A stretch of 64,000 nucleotides of DNA from PALSA-607 sp963825425 (GTDB lineage Bacteria > Actinomycetota > Actinomycetes > Acidothermales > Acidothermaceae), in contig CAWGTF010000012.1 in NCBI GenBank assembly GCA_963825425.1, forward strand, positions 145,762 to 209,761, given 5' to 3'. Positions 19,787 through 28,354 of this stretch are shown in pieces. Made by a program: the position numbers and the translations under genes. How positions within the stretch are numbered: position 1 is the first letter of the stretch; each line of letters begins with the position of its first letter. Below the pieces are notes generated by a model. That model ran no database searches. It had not been told where the DNA came from and saw only the letters and a program-made list of their open reading frames with translations.

Positions 19787-21258
19787 ACCCGGGCGACGTC
19801 CTGCTGCCGGTCAGCGTGGTTGTCTTGATCCTCGTCGCCGGCCTCTGCGCGGCTGCGGATGCCGCGTTGTCGCGAGTCTCGCGGGTGCACGTCGACGACT
19901 ACCTGCGCGACCACCGCCGCGGTGCGGTCGCCTTGCGCCGAGTGATCGCGGAGCCGCCGCGCTACCTCAACGTCGTGCTGCTGCTGCGGGTCACGGCCGA
20001 AATGACTGCCGCTGTCATGGTCGCAGTCTGGGCGATCGGTCGGTTCGGCAAGAGCTGGGACACCGTGCTCGTCACCGCGGCGTGCATGGTCGTCGTCAGT
20101 TATGTGGTCGTCGGGGTCGCACCCCGAACCCTGGGCCGCCAGCATGCCGACGGGGTGGCGCTGTTCGCCGCGCCGTGGGTCGTGCGCCTGGCTGGGGTCC
20201 TCGGTCCGTTGCCGAAGTTCCTCATCGCCGTGGGCAACATCCTGACCCCCGGCCACGGTTTTCGCGACGGCCCGTTCACCAGCGAGGCAGAACTGCGCGA
20301 CATGGTCGACCTCGCCGAGGCGAGCAAGGTCATCGAGAGCGACGAGCGCCAGATGATCCACTCGGTGTTCGAACTCGGCAACACGATCGTGCGCGAGGTG
20401 ATGGTGCCGCGCACCGACATCGTGTTCATCGAGCAGACCAAGACGCTGCGCCAGGCGATGTCACTTGCACTGCGCAGCGGATTCTCCCGGCTGCCGGTGG
20501 TCGGTGAGAACGAGGATGACGTGGTCGGCACGGTCTATTTGCGCGACATCACCCGACGCGTATTTGAGTACCGTGAGTCGGAGTCGACCGAACGCGTCGA
20601 GTCGCTCATGCGGCCAGCGACCTTCGTGCCCGACAGCAAGCCAGCCGACGTGCTGCTGCGTGAAATGCAGGCCGAGCGCATCCACCTCGTCATCGTCGTC
20701 GACGAGTACGGCGGTACGGCGGGGCTCGCCACGATCGAGGACATCCTCGAGGAGATCGTCGGCGAGATCACCGACGAACACGATCGCGAGGAGCCGCGGA
20801 TCGAGCGGCTCGCCGACGGGGGCATTCGAGTCACCGCTCGGCTGCCGGTCGACGAACTCGCCGAGTTGTTCGACGTCGAGATCGAGGACGATGACGCGGT
20901 CGAGACGGTCGGCGGGTTGCTTGCCCAGGCGCTGGGCCGGGTGCCGATTCCTGGCGCAACCGCGACAGTGGCCGGTCTCGAGCTCGTCGCGGAGGGCGCG
21001 CGCGGTCGCCGAAACACGATTGCCAGTGTCGTCGTCCGCTTGACGGACGAAGCACGTGCGAAGTCGCGACGCCTCCGCGAGGCGATTGAGGGCACTCCCG
21101 ATGCCGGGGCGGCGGCAAGCGTTGCCCGAGACCGAGGCGGTGCCGATGGCCAGCAGCGCTGCCGCGGAGGCGGCTGGCGTGTCGACCGTCACCGTCGTCC
21201 AACGGGTCGGGGCGTGCCGACGCTGCGGCGACGGCGTCCGACGGATCACGGCGAGCCG
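19783..21258 (+). CDS. CorC/hemolysin-family CBS-domain membrane protein (stop codon not seen)
   Basis: The protein has a DUF21 membrane domain (residues 1-185, with VVVLILVAGLCAAADAALSR and VLVTAACMVVVSYVVVGVAP), a paired CBS region (VFELGNTIVREVMVPRTDI; HLVIVVDEYGGTAGLATIED) and a CorC_HlyC domain (IRVTARLPVDELAELFDVEI). Family members act in magnesium or cobalt transport, and in actinobacteria they stand between ybeY and era. In this sequence no stop is met before the next start at 21259: the frame stays open through a low-complexity Arg/Gly stretch from about 21110. The true stop was probably lost through an indel there, so the 3' end is approximate. Confidence 0.88.
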
Positions 21259-21621
21259 ATGTCTGACCCGATCGAACTCAAGCCCGACGACGCGAAGCTG
21301 GTCACTCTCGCGAGGTCGGCGCGGGCTCGCAACAACACGGCCGAAGGTGCAGCGGTTCGCGACGACACCGGCCGCACTTACGTCGCGACGAGCGTCGAGC
21401 TACCGTCGCTCGCCTTGTCGGCGCTGCAGGCGGCAGTGGTCATCGCGGTGGCGAGCGGCGCCGATGCGCTCGAAGCGGCCGCGGTCGTCGGTTCCGCCGC
21501 GACGGCTCGCACCGAGGACCTTGCCGCGGTCGCCGACCTGTCCCCGCAGGCCCCGATCCTGCTGGCGGCGCTCGATGGCGCAGTCCATCGCGTCATCGGC
21601 TCGTACTCCGATCGCGGGTGA
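21259..21621 (+). CDS. Cytidine-deaminase-like protein lacking catalytic residues
   Basis: A 120-aa protein with the cytidine deaminase fold order (LARSARARNNTAEGAAVRDD, GRTYVATSVELPSLALSALQ, AAVVIAVASGADALEAAAVV). Active deaminases have C/HAE and PCxxC zinc motifs. Here the first position reads LSALQ and no PCxxC exists, so it cannot be a zinc deaminase. Proteins of this kind between corC and era in actinobacteria are routinely called cytidine deaminase; a structural or regulatory role is more likely. ATG at 21259 is in frame with the upstream gene. Confidence 0.85.
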   Translation: MSDPIELKPDDAKLVTLARSARARNNTAEGAAVRDDTGRTYVATSVELPSLALSALQAAVVIAVASGADALEAAAVVGSAATARTEDLAAVADLSPQAPILLAALDGAVHRVIGSYSDRG

Positions 21622-22186
21622 CGGCGCTGCGCGCCGCCACGACCAGTCCTGCAGACCAGCCCGGCGCGCGGCCGTGCAGCGGCACGACGATATTGCTGGT
21701 GTCGTGACCACTGCACGCAAGCAGCCACGACGTGAGCGAGTTGGAGTTCCACATCTCACCCGCACGTAGGTCGTCGCGCCCCCACGTCGCGTTCGGGAAT
21801 TCCTTTACCAGCGCAAGAACCTGCGCGGCTTGCTCGCGGTTTGTGCTGACCCGTTGCGGGCTGTCAACTGCCTCAGCAATGTCGGGAATGGCGCCGTCAC
21901 GCCAGCAGCGAACCTCGTAGCGGAAGAATCGTGAGCGGCCTAGCCACCGGTGTCCCACTGGTCCCTCACAGACCAAACCGCGATTCGGTTCGGTGGCTCC
22001 CCAAACCGGCGCCATTTCAATCACGAAACGTTGACCGTCGAGACGCACTTCAAGCGCGGAGTGGTACAGGTCTTGGCGTTCGCGGTGCTGACGGTAGGCA
22101 ACGAGACCGTCGAACGCACGGCCGCTCCATCGCACAATCGCTGGCGTCTCGCCCGCTCCCAACGGGAGCCAGTACAGGTCGACCAC
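21593..22186 (-). CDS. Conserved actinobacterial protein of unknown function
   Basis: About 197 aa from the GTG at 22186 (VVDLYWLPLGAGETPAIVRW). Conserved-looking motifs are DLYHSALEVRLDGQRFVIEM, GLVCEGPVGHRWLGRSRFFR, YEVRCWRDGAIPDIAEAVDS, ATWGRDDLRAGEMWNSNSLT and HGRAPGWSAGLVVAARS. From memory this pattern occurs in several actinobacterial hypothetical proteins; no function is known to me. Upstream GTG codons are also open, so the start is uncertain. The 3' end overlaps the 3' end of the convergent deaminase-like gene by 29 bases. Confidence 0.75.
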   Translation of the reverse strand: MVDLYWLPLGAGETPAIVRWSGRAFDGLVAYRQHRERQDLYHSALEVRLDGQRFVIEMAPVWGATEPNRGLVCEGPVGHRWLGRSRFFRYEVRCWRDGAIPDIAEAVDSPQRVSTNREQAAQVLALVKEFPNATWGRDDLRAGEMWNSNSLTSWLLACSGHDTSNIVVPLHGRAPGWSAGLVVAARSAVTRDRSTSR

Positions 22187-22328
22187 CGAGGAGCTGCCGA
22201 GAACTCGACGCGTTGTCACGAGTCGAGGAGACAGCCAACGCGCTCTCGGGAGTAGGCCCGAAGGTCCCAAAGGCCCGGGCGCCCAGTAACTCGCTTGGTT
22301 GCGCATCGCCCAGCGAGCACAATGCGCC

Positions 22329-23609
22329 ATGACGCTTTGGCGAGTTCGCGAGTTTCAGCAGGATGACCTCGACGCGGTCGTCCGCATCTGGGATGACCCC
22401 AAGACCGGTGGGCTCGAGCCCGTGTTCGGGCTCTCCGAGTTGCTGACCGCTGTGCGCGCCGGCCAGCCGACCGTCGTCGCGACCGTTGGCGACGAGGTCG
22501 TCGGAACCGCAGTGGCCGCGCTGCATGGCGACCAGGCGTGGATCTTGCGGGTGGGTTTGGCCACCGCGTGGCGCCAGCGGGGCATCGGCAGTGCCCTGCT
22601 TGCCGACCTCGAGCGCCGGCTGTTTGCCGCCGGGGCGCACTGGATCAGGTGCGCATTGCCCGAGGCGTCACACGTCGGGGACGCGGCCCTCGAGCATCGC
22701 GGCTTCGCCGTCCGCCCTGATGTTGTGCTGTACGAGAAGCACGGCGGCACGTCCGGTGCCGACCGTGGCATTCTCGACCAGCTGGGCGCTCGGCTAATCC
22801 CGGCCGGCCGGTGGGACGAGGTCGGCGGCATGGCGCGGGAAAAGGGACTGATCGAACGGCAGGTGATCATGCCCCTCGCCCGTCCCGAGTTGGCGGTGTT
22901 GTCGGGACTCGTGCCGCCACGCGCAATCGTCCTGTTCGGACCGCCTGGCACCGGAAAAACGACCTTCGCGAAAGGAGTTGCGGCCCGGTTGGGGTGGCCG
23001 TTCGTCGAGCTGTTCCCGTCGCGACTTACCACCACCACCGCTGCGCCCGCGGCGGCACTGAGAGAGACGTTCGCGTTAGTCGACGAGCTCGCCCAGTTGG
23101 TGCTGTTCATCGACGAGGTCGAAGAGATCGCCGGCAAGCGCGACGCCGATGCGGTGTCGCCTTCCCAGGGTCTGACCAACGAGCTCCTCAAACTCATTCC
23201 GGCGTTCAGGGAGCGTGACAATCGGCTTCTCGTTTGCGCGACGAACTCGGTACGCGCGCTCGATGCCGCGCTGCTGCGACATGGCCGGTTTGACTATGTG
23301 ATTCCGGTGGGACCACCGGACGCCGAGGCCCGACGCGCCATTTGGGAGCGCTACTTGGGCTCGATTCCGCACGGTGAGATTGACATGGATGCGCTCGTGG
23401 AGCAGTCGGAGATCTTCACGCCGGCGGACATAGAGTTCGCGGCGCGCCGCACCGCCCAGGCTGTCTTCGAGCGGGCTGTTCTCGAGCACCACGAGCCGAG
23501 AGCCGATACCGATGACCTGCTGCGCGCAGTCGCCGACACACGCCCCACGCTGACCCGCCAGATGGTGGACGACTTCGAGCAGGACATCGTCGACTACGCC
23601 CGGCTCTGA
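22329..23609 (+). CDS. GNAT acetyltransferase - AAA+ ATPase fusion protein
   Basis: A 426-aa two-domain protein with an intact frame. Residues 1-140 are a GNAT acetyltransferase fold with the acetyl-CoA loop WRQRGIGSALLADLERR (about 81-97). Residues 160-425 are an AAA+ ATPase close to the FtsH/Cdc48 class: WDEVGGMAREKGLIERQVIM, Walker A GPPGTGKTT (204-212), Walker B LVLFIDEVEEIAG (257-269), sensor CATNS and arginine-finger segment LLRHGRFDYVI. No peptidase domain follows. The role is unknown; it might couple lysine acetylation to remodelling of a protein partner. It lies just before era. ATG at 22329. Confidence 0.88.
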   Translation: MTLWRVREFQQDDLDAVVRIWDDPKTGGLEPVFGLSELLTAVRAGQPTVVATVGDEVVGTAVAALHGDQAWILRVGLATAWRQRGIGSALLADLERRLFAAGAHWIRCALPEASHVGDAALEHRGFAVRPDVVLYEKHGGTSGADRGILDQLGARLIPAGRWDEVGGMAREKGLIERQVIMPLARPELAVLSGLVPPRAIVLFGPPGTGKTTFAKGVAARLGWPFVELFPSRLTTTTAAPAAALRETFALVDELAQLVLFIDEVEEIAGKRDADAVSPSQGLTNELLKLIPAFRERDNRLLVCATNSVRALDAALLRHGRFDYVIPVGPPDAEARRAIWERYLGSIPHGEIDMDALVEQSEIFTPADIEFAARRTAQAVFERAVLEHHEPRADTDDLLRAVADTRPTLTRQMVDDFEQDIVDYARL

Positions 23610-23667
23610 CCGGGCCGATCGAGAGGACGATCGTGGTCGGCAAGCGCCGATAGGCAAGACTGCAGGG

Positions 23668-24561
23668 GTGGCCCCTGCTCATCGTTCCGGATTCGCGTGC
23701 GTCGTTGGACGCCCAAACGCTGGCAAGTCGACGCTGCTCAATGCGCTCGTTGGCCAGAAGGTGGCCATCACGAGCGACCGGCCGCAGACCACCCGGCACG
23801 CCGTTCGTGGCATCGTGCACCGGCCCGATGCGCAGCTGATCGTCGTCGACACCCCTGGCTTGCACAAGCCGCGCACGCTACTCGGGGAACGCTTGAACGA
23901 CGTCGTGCGCACGACGCTGGCCGAGGTCGACGTCATCGTGTTCTGCGTGCCCGCCGACGAGAAGGTCGGGCCCGGCGACAAGTTCATCGCGGCGGAGTTG
24001 AACCGGATCGAAAAGACGCCGGTCATCGCCGTGGTGACCAAGACCGATGCCGCCGAGCGCAGTGTGGTCGCCGCCCAGCTGCTGGCGTTGTCGCGGCTCG
24101 GTGAATGGGCCGAGATCGTTCCGGTCTCTGCAGTTGCCGGCGAGCAGGTCGACCTGCTCGCCGACCTGTTGATCGCTCGGCTACCCGAGGGTCCGCCGCT
24201 CTATCTCGACGGCGAACTGACCGACGAGCCCGAGATGGTGATGATCGCCGAGCTGATTCGCGAAGCCGCACTTGACGGCGTCCGCGAAGAACTGCCGCAC
24301 AGCCTGGCTGTTGTCGTCGAGGAGATGAAACCGCGCGAGGGTAAAGACCTGATCGATGTGTTCGCCGTCATGTACGTCGAACGGCCGAGTCAGAAAGCGA
24401 TCGTCATCGGCAGCGGCGGGTCGCGCTTGCGCGAGGTCGGCACCCGGGCCCGCATGCAAGCCGAGGCGCTGCTCGGCAGCCGCGTCTACCTCGACCTGCG
24501 GGTGAAGGTCGCCAAGGACTGGCAGCGCGATCCGGCCCAGTTGCGCAAGCTCGGCTTCTGA
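23668..24561 (+). CDS. era: GTPase Era
   Basis: Era is an essential GTPase that binds 16S rRNA near its 3' end and checks small-subunit assembly. GTP-binding motifs are GRPNAGKST (G1), RPQTTRH (G2), DTPGLHKP (G3) and TKTD (G4). The C-terminal KH domain has LPHSLAVVVEEMKPREGKD and the loop VIGSGGSRLREVGTRARMQA. The length is 297 aa and the GTG start is at 23668. It closes the phoH-ybeY-corC-era block typical of actinobacteria. Confidence 0.97.
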   Translation: MAPAHRSGFACVVGRPNAGKSTLLNALVGQKVAITSDRPQTTRHAVRGIVHRPDAQLIVVDTPGLHKPRTLLGERLNDVVRTTLAEVDVIVFCVPADEKVGPGDKFIAAELNRIEKTPVIAVVTKTDAAERSVVAAQLLALSRLGEWAEIVPVSAVAGEQVDLLADLLIARLPEGPPLYLDGELTDEPEMVMIAELIREAALDGVREELPHSLAVVVEEMKPREGKDLIDVFAVMYVERPSQKAIVIGSGGSRLREVGTRARMQAEALLGSRVYLDLRVKVAKDWQRDPAQLRKLGF

Positions 24562-24562
24562 G

Positions 24563-24995
24563 GTGGCGGAGCTCGGCCGGCTACTCCGGCACGCCGATGG
24601 CGAAGAAGCTCGGCATCAAGGACGCCGGGTTGCTGGTGTTGCTCGATGCGCCGCCGTCGTGGTCGGTTCCCGACCTGCCCGACGGTGTGACCGTCGCGCG
24701 CGTGACCGCCGCGTCGCGCCGTCGCGGCAAGGGTCTGGCCGAGGTCGATGTCGCGCTGGTGTTCTGCCGCAGTGCCGCCCTCTTGGCCGCCGTCCCGTTG
24801 CTTGTCGAGTCGTTGCCTAAACGCAGCGCGCTTTGGGTGGCGTGGCCGCGCAAGGCGGGCGGTCACGTGAGCGATGTCAACGAGAATCTGCTCCGCGAGG
24901 TGTTGTTGCCGACGGGCGTCGTCGACGTGAAGGTGGCCGCGCTCGACGTCGACTGGTCGGCGGTGAAGTTCTTGTGGCGCAAGGAGAATCGATGA
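24563..24995 (+). CDS. DUF3052-family protein, one frame break
   Basis: The main frame reads MAKKLGIKDAGLLVLLDAP, ADVDVALVFCRS-like AEVDVALVFCRSAALLAAVP and SALWVAWPRKAG, which is the DUF3052 pattern. Family members normally begin AGYSGTPxAKKLGI. Those residues are encoded just upstream (GYSGTP at 24579-24596) in the same frame as the downstream ATG, and a GTG at 24563 one frame away reads VAEL. One extra G near 24575 therefore explains the break, and the true start is the GTG at 24563, 2 bases after the era stop. About 143 aa; function unknown. The stop overlaps the next ATG. Confidence 0.8.
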
Positions 24996-25660
24996 CCGCG
25001 CCCGCGCTGATCTTCGACTTCGATGGGCTTCTCGTCGACACCGAATCGAGCGCACTGCTCGCATGGCGCGAGCAATTCGCCGTCCACGAACTGGCTTTTC
25101 CGCTCGAGGTCTGGCATCGGTTCATCGGCTCGCAGGGCAGCCAGCAGGCGATGGTCGAGGAGATTCGGCTTGGTGGCGTGGATTTCGTCGACGTCGAGAT
25201 GCTGGGGGAGTGGCGAGAACGCCACGATCGCATCGTTAGCTCCGTACCGTTGCGGCCTGGTGTTGAGGCATTTCTCGACGATGCAGCCGCCGCCGGCGCC
25301 CGCTTCGCGGTCGCATCGAGCGCGACCCGCGACTGGCTCGACCAACAACTCGGCCGGCTCGGCATTCGCGATCGCTTCGAGGTCGTCTGCGCCAGGGACA
25401 ACGGCCGGGTGAAGCCGGCGCCCGACATCTACCTGGCGGCCCTTGCCGAGCTGGGCGTCGAGGCGTCCGACGCGATCGCGTTCGAGGATTCACCCAACGG
25501 CATCTCCGCCGCCAAGGCGGCCGGGCTCTACTGCGTCGCCGTGCCGAATCCGGTGACGGCCGAACTTCCCCTCGGGCAGGCCGACCTGCGGATCGAGTCG
25601 TTCACCGAAATCAGCTACGCCGAATTGGTCGATCGTATTGCGTGGCGCGGCAGGGTATGA
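24992..25660 (+). CDS. HAD-superfamily hydrolase (beta-phosphoglucomutase-like phosphatase)
   Basis: A 222-aa HAD hydrolase. Motif I is IFDFDGLLVDTES (nucleophile Asp and acid/base Asp), motif II is AVASSATRDW, motif III Lys lies in GRVKPAPDIYLAAL, and motif IV is IAFEDSPNGISAAKAAGL. The cap is of the small helical class 1 type, and the substrate cannot be read from sequence. ATG at 24992 overlaps the DUF3052 stop (ATGA). The gene ends exactly where the leuA leader region begins. Confidence 0.9.
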   Translation: MTAPALIFDFDGLLVDTESSALLAWREQFAVHELAFPLEVWHRFIGSQGSQQAMVEEIRLGGVDFVDVEMLGEWRERHDRIVSSVPLRPGVEAFLDDAAAAGARFAVASSATRDWLDQQLGRLGIRDRFEVVCARDNGRVKPAPDIYLAALAELGVEASDAIAFEDSPNGISAAKAAGLYCVAVPNPVTAELPLGQADLRIESFTEISYAELVDRIAWRGRV

Positions 25661-25668
25661 TCCTCCCA

Positions 25669-25713
25669 ATGTCGAAGCTCCTGCTCCTTAGCTGCCGCGG
25701 CGAGACCCTCTAA
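25669..25713 (+). CDS. Leader peptide of leuA (four Leu codons in a row)
   Basis: ATG at 25669 opens a 14-residue peptide, MSKLLLLSCRGETL, ending with TAA at 25711-25713; a second ATG at 25657 in the same frame would add four residues (MILP). Four consecutive Leu codons (CTC CTG CTC CTT) directly before leuA are what leucine-sensing attenuation or leader control needs. Leu-rich leader peptides before leuA have been described in actinobacteria. The peptide is too short for ordinary gene finding. Its stop codon lies inside the hairpin described next. Confidence 0.75.
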   Translation: MSKLLLLSCRGETL

Positions 25714-25725
25714 GAGGCCGGTCTC
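25702..25725 (+). promoter_or_regulatory. Hairpin at the leuA leader stop codon
   Basis: GAGACC (25702-25707) can pair with GGTCTC (25720-25725), with further pairing of CTC and GAG inside, placing the leader stop codon TAA in the loop region. A ribosome stalled on the Leu codons about 10-20 bases earlier would change whether this hairpin forms. It is a candidate attenuation or translation-control element for leuA. Confidence 0.5.
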
Positions 25726-25785
25726 CTCGTCGCGGGATTGCTGCGTGCCGGCCGTATTCCGCCACCCGCTATCCGAGGAGCAGCA

Positions 25786-27531
25786 ATGAGCAGCAATCGC
25801 GATTCTTCCGGGCGCATCATCGCGCAGCGCCCGAGCCAGATGCCGATCCACAAATACCAGCCATGGACGCCGGTCGATCTGCCCGACCGCACCTGGCCGT
25901 CGCAGGTCATCACGAAGGCACCCCGATGGCTGTCGACCGACCTGCGCGACGGCAACCAGGCACTGATCGACCCGATGAGCCCGGCAACGCAAGCTGTCGA
26001 TGTTCCAGCTTCTGGTGCGGATGGGTTACAAGGAAATCGAGGTCGGGTTCCCCTCGGCGTCCCAGACAGATTTTGATTTTGTTCGCAGCATCATCGAGAA
26101 CGGCGAGGTCCCGTCCGACGTCACGATCTCGGTCCTGACGCAGGCCCGCGAAGACCTCATCGAACGCACGGTTCAGAGCCTGGTCGGCGCACCGCAACGC
26201 AACCGTGCACCTCTACAACGCGACTGCACCGCTGTTTCGGCGCGTGGTGTTCCGCAACAGCCGGGCCGAAACGGTGGCGCTCGCCGCAGACGGCACCCGC
26301 CACGTGATGAAGCACGCCGAGCGGCTGCTGGGTTCGACGCGAGGTCTTCGGTTACGAGTACTCACCGGAGATCTTCATCGACACCGAACTCGACTTCGCC
26401 GTCGAGGTATGCGAGGCGGTGATGGACGTCTGGCAACCGGGTCCGGGGCGAGAGATCATCCTGAACCTCCCCGCCACCATCGAGCGCTCGACGCCCAACG
26501 TCTACGCCGACCAGATCGAGTGGATGGGCCGGCACCTGTCGCGCCGCGAGTTCATCTGCCTGTCGCTGCATCCGCACAATGACCGCGGCTGCGCGGTCGC
26601 CGCATCGGAACTCGGCGTCATGGCCGGCGCCGACCGCATCGAGGGCTGCCTGTTCGGCCACGGCGAGCGCACCGGCAACGTCGACCTCGTGACGCTCGGC
26701 ATGAACCTGTTCAGCCAGGGCATCGATCCGCAGATCGACTTCTCGCAGATCGACGAGGTTCGGCGCACCGTCGAGTACTGCACGCAACTGCCCGTGCATC
26801 CGCGGCATCCGTATGCCGGCGACCTCGTCTACACCGCGTTTTCTGGCTCGCACCAGGACGCGATCAAGAAGGGCTTCGAGGCGCTGGCCGCCGATGCTGC
26901 CGCCGCCGGGAAGACCGTCGACCAGATCGACTGGGCGGTGCCGTACCTGCCGATCGACCCGAAGGACGTCGGCCGCACGTATGAAGCGGTCATCCGGGTC
27001 AACAGCCAGTCCGGCAAGGGCGGCATCGCCTACGTGATGAAGGCGGAGCACTCTCTTGAGTTGCCGCGTCGGCTGCAGATCGAGTTCTCCCGCGTGATTC
27101 AGGCGCGCACCGATGCGTCGGGCGGGGAGGTGTCGCCGTCGGAGATGTGGAAGATCTTCGAGGCCGAGTACCTGTCGCCGTCCTCACCGCTCACGTTGCT
27201 GGCGCACCACACCTCCGCGGCGGTCGACCAGAAGGACGCGCTCTCGGTCGAGGTCCGGTATCAGGGCGCGACGCAGATGCTCGAGGGCACCGGCAACGGG
27301 CCGATCGCCGCCTTCCTCGACGCGCTGACGACGATCGGGGTCGACGTCCGGGTGCTCGACTACACCGAGCACGCGATCTCGGCCGGCGGCGACGCGCGGG
27401 CTGCCGCCTACCTCGAGTGCGTGGTCGGTGACGAGGTGCTCTGGGGTGTCGGCGTCGACCCGAACATCGTGACGGCGTCGCTTCGCGCGGTAGTGAGCGC
27501 GGTCAACCGGGCCGCCGAGGCCACGAGCTAG
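25786..27531 (+). CDS. leuA: 2-isopropylmalate synthase (LeuA), three frame breaks
   Basis: LeuA condenses acetyl-CoA and 2-oxoisovalerate, the first committed step of leucine synthesis. ATG at 25786 follows CGAGGAG. The catalytic motif APRWLSTDLRDGNQALIDPM, then YKEIEVGFPSASQTDFDFVR, VHLYNATAPLFRRVVF, SLHPHNDRGCAVAASELG and GHGERTGNVDLVTLGMNLFS are all present. The frame breaks near 25990, 26195 and 26340, each fitting a +1 insertion. The C-terminal LeuA dimer domain, which normally carries leucine feedback inhibition, is intact. Corrected length is about 580 aa, as expected for the long actinobacterial form. Confidence 0.95.
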
Positions 27532-27543
27532 CCCTAGCCCCAC

Positions 27544-27592
27544 CGCCGTCCCGCCCCGGTCTTGCCTGGGTGGGACGCGCGGCGGGACGGCG
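27544..27592. terminator. Long GC-rich inverted repeat after leuA
   Basis: CGCCGTCCCGCC (27544-27555) and GGCGGGACGGCG (27581-27592) are perfectly complementary over 12 bases with a 25-base loop. The hairpin lies between the leuA stop and the recO start and is most simply a terminator. It lacks a T-run, as is usual in actinobacteria. Confidence 0.6.
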
Positions 27593-27622
27593 ATTGGCAG
27601 CGGCTTCAGGGACAATGACCCG

Positions 27623-28354
27623 GTGACCCTGTATCGGGACGACGGGGTCGTGCTGCGCGTCCAGAAGCTCGGCGAGGCCGACCGCATCGTCACCCTGCTC
27701 ACCCGCCGGACCGGTCGAGTGCGGGCCGTCGCGAAGGGTGTGCGCCGGACCAAGTCCAAGTTCGGCGGCCGGCTCGAGCCGTTCTCCCATGTCGATGCGC
27801 AGTTCTACGTCGGGCGCTCGCTCGACATCGTGACCCAGGTCGAGACCTACACCGCGTTCGGCGACCGGTTGGCCGGCGACTATCCGCGCTACACCGCCGG
27901 CACCGCGATGCTCGAGACCGCCGAGCGGCTGACCGCTGAAGAGCGCGAGCCGGCGCTTCGGCTCTACCTCTTGCTGGTCGGCGGCCTGCGGGCGCTCACC
28001 GAAGAGACGCACGACGCGCGTCTTGTGCTCGACGCTTTCGCACTGCGCGCGCTTGCGGTCTCGGGCTACGCGCCGGCGTTGGGGGAGTGCGCGCGTTGTG
28101 GCGTCGACGGTCCGCATCGATGGTTCTCGGTACAGGGCGGCGGCACGGTGTGCGCCGATTGCCGTCCGCCTGGCTCAGCCACCCCGTCGTCCGACGCACT
28201 GCTGCTTCTCGAAGCTTTGCTGGACGGCGATTGGCTGGCCGCCGATGCCAGCGAATCGCGGCATCAGCGTGAGGCGAGTGGCCTGACCGCTGCCTATCTG
28301 CAATGGCATCTCGAGCACAGCATTCGGTCGTTGCGGCTCGTCGAGCACGCCTGA
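27623..28354 (+). CDS. recO: DNA repair protein RecO
   Basis: RecO loads RecA on SSB-coated DNA in the RecFOR pathway. The N-terminal OB fold reads YRDDGVVLRVQKLGEADRIV and TLLTRRTGRVRAVAKGVRRT. The zinc motif is GECARCG ... CADCR (two CxxC pairs). The length is 243 aa, with a GTG start at 27623. Its stop overlaps the uppS start (TGATG at 28352-28356), so the two are coupled. Frame intact. Confidence 0.95.
   Translation: MTLYRDDGVVLRVQKLGEADRIVTLLTRRTGRVRAVAKGVRRTKSKFGGRLEPFSHVDAQFYVGRSLDIVTQVETYTAFGDRLAGDYPRYTAGTAMLETAERLTAEEREPALRLYLLLVGGLRALTEETHDARLVLDAFALRALAVSGYAPALGECARCGVDGPHRWFSVQGGGTVCADCRPPGSATPSSDALLLLEALLDGDWLAADASESRHQREASGLTAAYLQWHLEHSIRSLRLVEHA

Noticed and set aside
21259..21621. 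Functional cytidine deaminase
   Set aside because: Zinc and proton-transfer motifs (HAE/CAE, PCxxC) are absent.
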